Assembly: GCA_027346205.1 (NCBI GenBank)
Contig: DAIESR010000327.1
Coordinates: forward strand, 1-5,807
Direction of reading: 5' to 3'
Source: Beijerinckiaceae bacterium
Lineage (GTDB): Bacteria > Pseudomonadota > Alphaproteobacteria > Rhizobiales > Beijerinckiaceae
Length of the DNA: 5,807 bases
The notes under the pieces are model-generated. The model was not told the DNA's origin and searched no databases. It worked only from the letters and a program-made list of their open reading frames with translations. This document shows positions 5,803-5,807 of the stretch, piece by piece (position 1 is the stretch's first letter; the number at the start of each line of letters is the position of its first letter). Made by a program: the position numbers and the translations under genes.

Positions 5803-5807
5803 CTCGC

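Noticed and set aside
1..5807. Insertion sequences, CRISPR arrays, tRNA or rRNA genes, phage genes
   Set aside because: No transposase motifs, spaced direct repeats, tRNA-like cloverleaf or rRNA stretches were seen. The window is ordinary chromosomal gene content.

Overview
The window is a fragment of a fairly GC-rich bacterial chromosome. All eight recognisable genes lie on the minus strand, so transcription runs from high to low coordinates. The gene order cheR-cheB-cheY-cheD followed by a small cheT-like gene is the order known from the main chemotaxis operon of Sinorhizobium meliloti and its relatives. This points to an alphaproteobacterium of the order Hyphomicrobiales (Rhizobiales). I cannot name a genus from the sequence.

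Right part (5802 down to 2481): the distal half of a chemotaxis operon. In transcription order it holds cheR (receptor methyltransferase), cheB (receptor methylesterase/deamidase), a single-domain cheY in the position of the motor regulator CheY2, cheD (receptor glutamine deamidase) and a 129-residue protein that I assign to the CheT family. The first four genes are packed by overlaps: ATGA between cheR and cheB, 22 nt between cheB and cheY, and GTGA between cheY and cheD. cheT follows after 34 nt. Together they are the adaptation and signal-output module. CheR and CheB set receptor methylation, CheD deamidates receptors, and CheY carries the signal to the flagellar motor. CheT may speed up decay of a phosphorylated CheY, because it has a CheZ-like DxxxQ motif. 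The histidine kinase, coupling protein and receptor genes are not in the window and would be expected beyond its right edge.

Middle (2480 to 2222): 259 nt without a credible gene. It holds an 8-bp inverted repeat directly after the cheT stop and a short GC-rich palindrome. It presumably separates the che operon from the next transcription unit.

Left part (2221 to 1): three redox genes in the same direction. They encode a thioredoxin-like [2Fe-2S] ferredoxin, an FAD-dependent amine-oxidase-type flavoprotein with an unrecognised helical C-terminal extension of about 170 residues, and the N-terminus of a luciferase-like (LLM) flavin-dependent oxidoreductase cut by the window edge. Their spacing (101 and 40 nt) allows a shared operon, but the sequence does not prove it. 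The ferredoxin and amine-oxidase genes both end inside a perfect GC-rich inverted repeat whose loop contains the stop codon.

Most of the window is well-known biology. The points most worth a second look are the CheZ-like motif in CheT, the matching acidic-FF tails of CheD and CheT, the C-terminal extension of the amine oxidase, and the hairpins around the stop codons.
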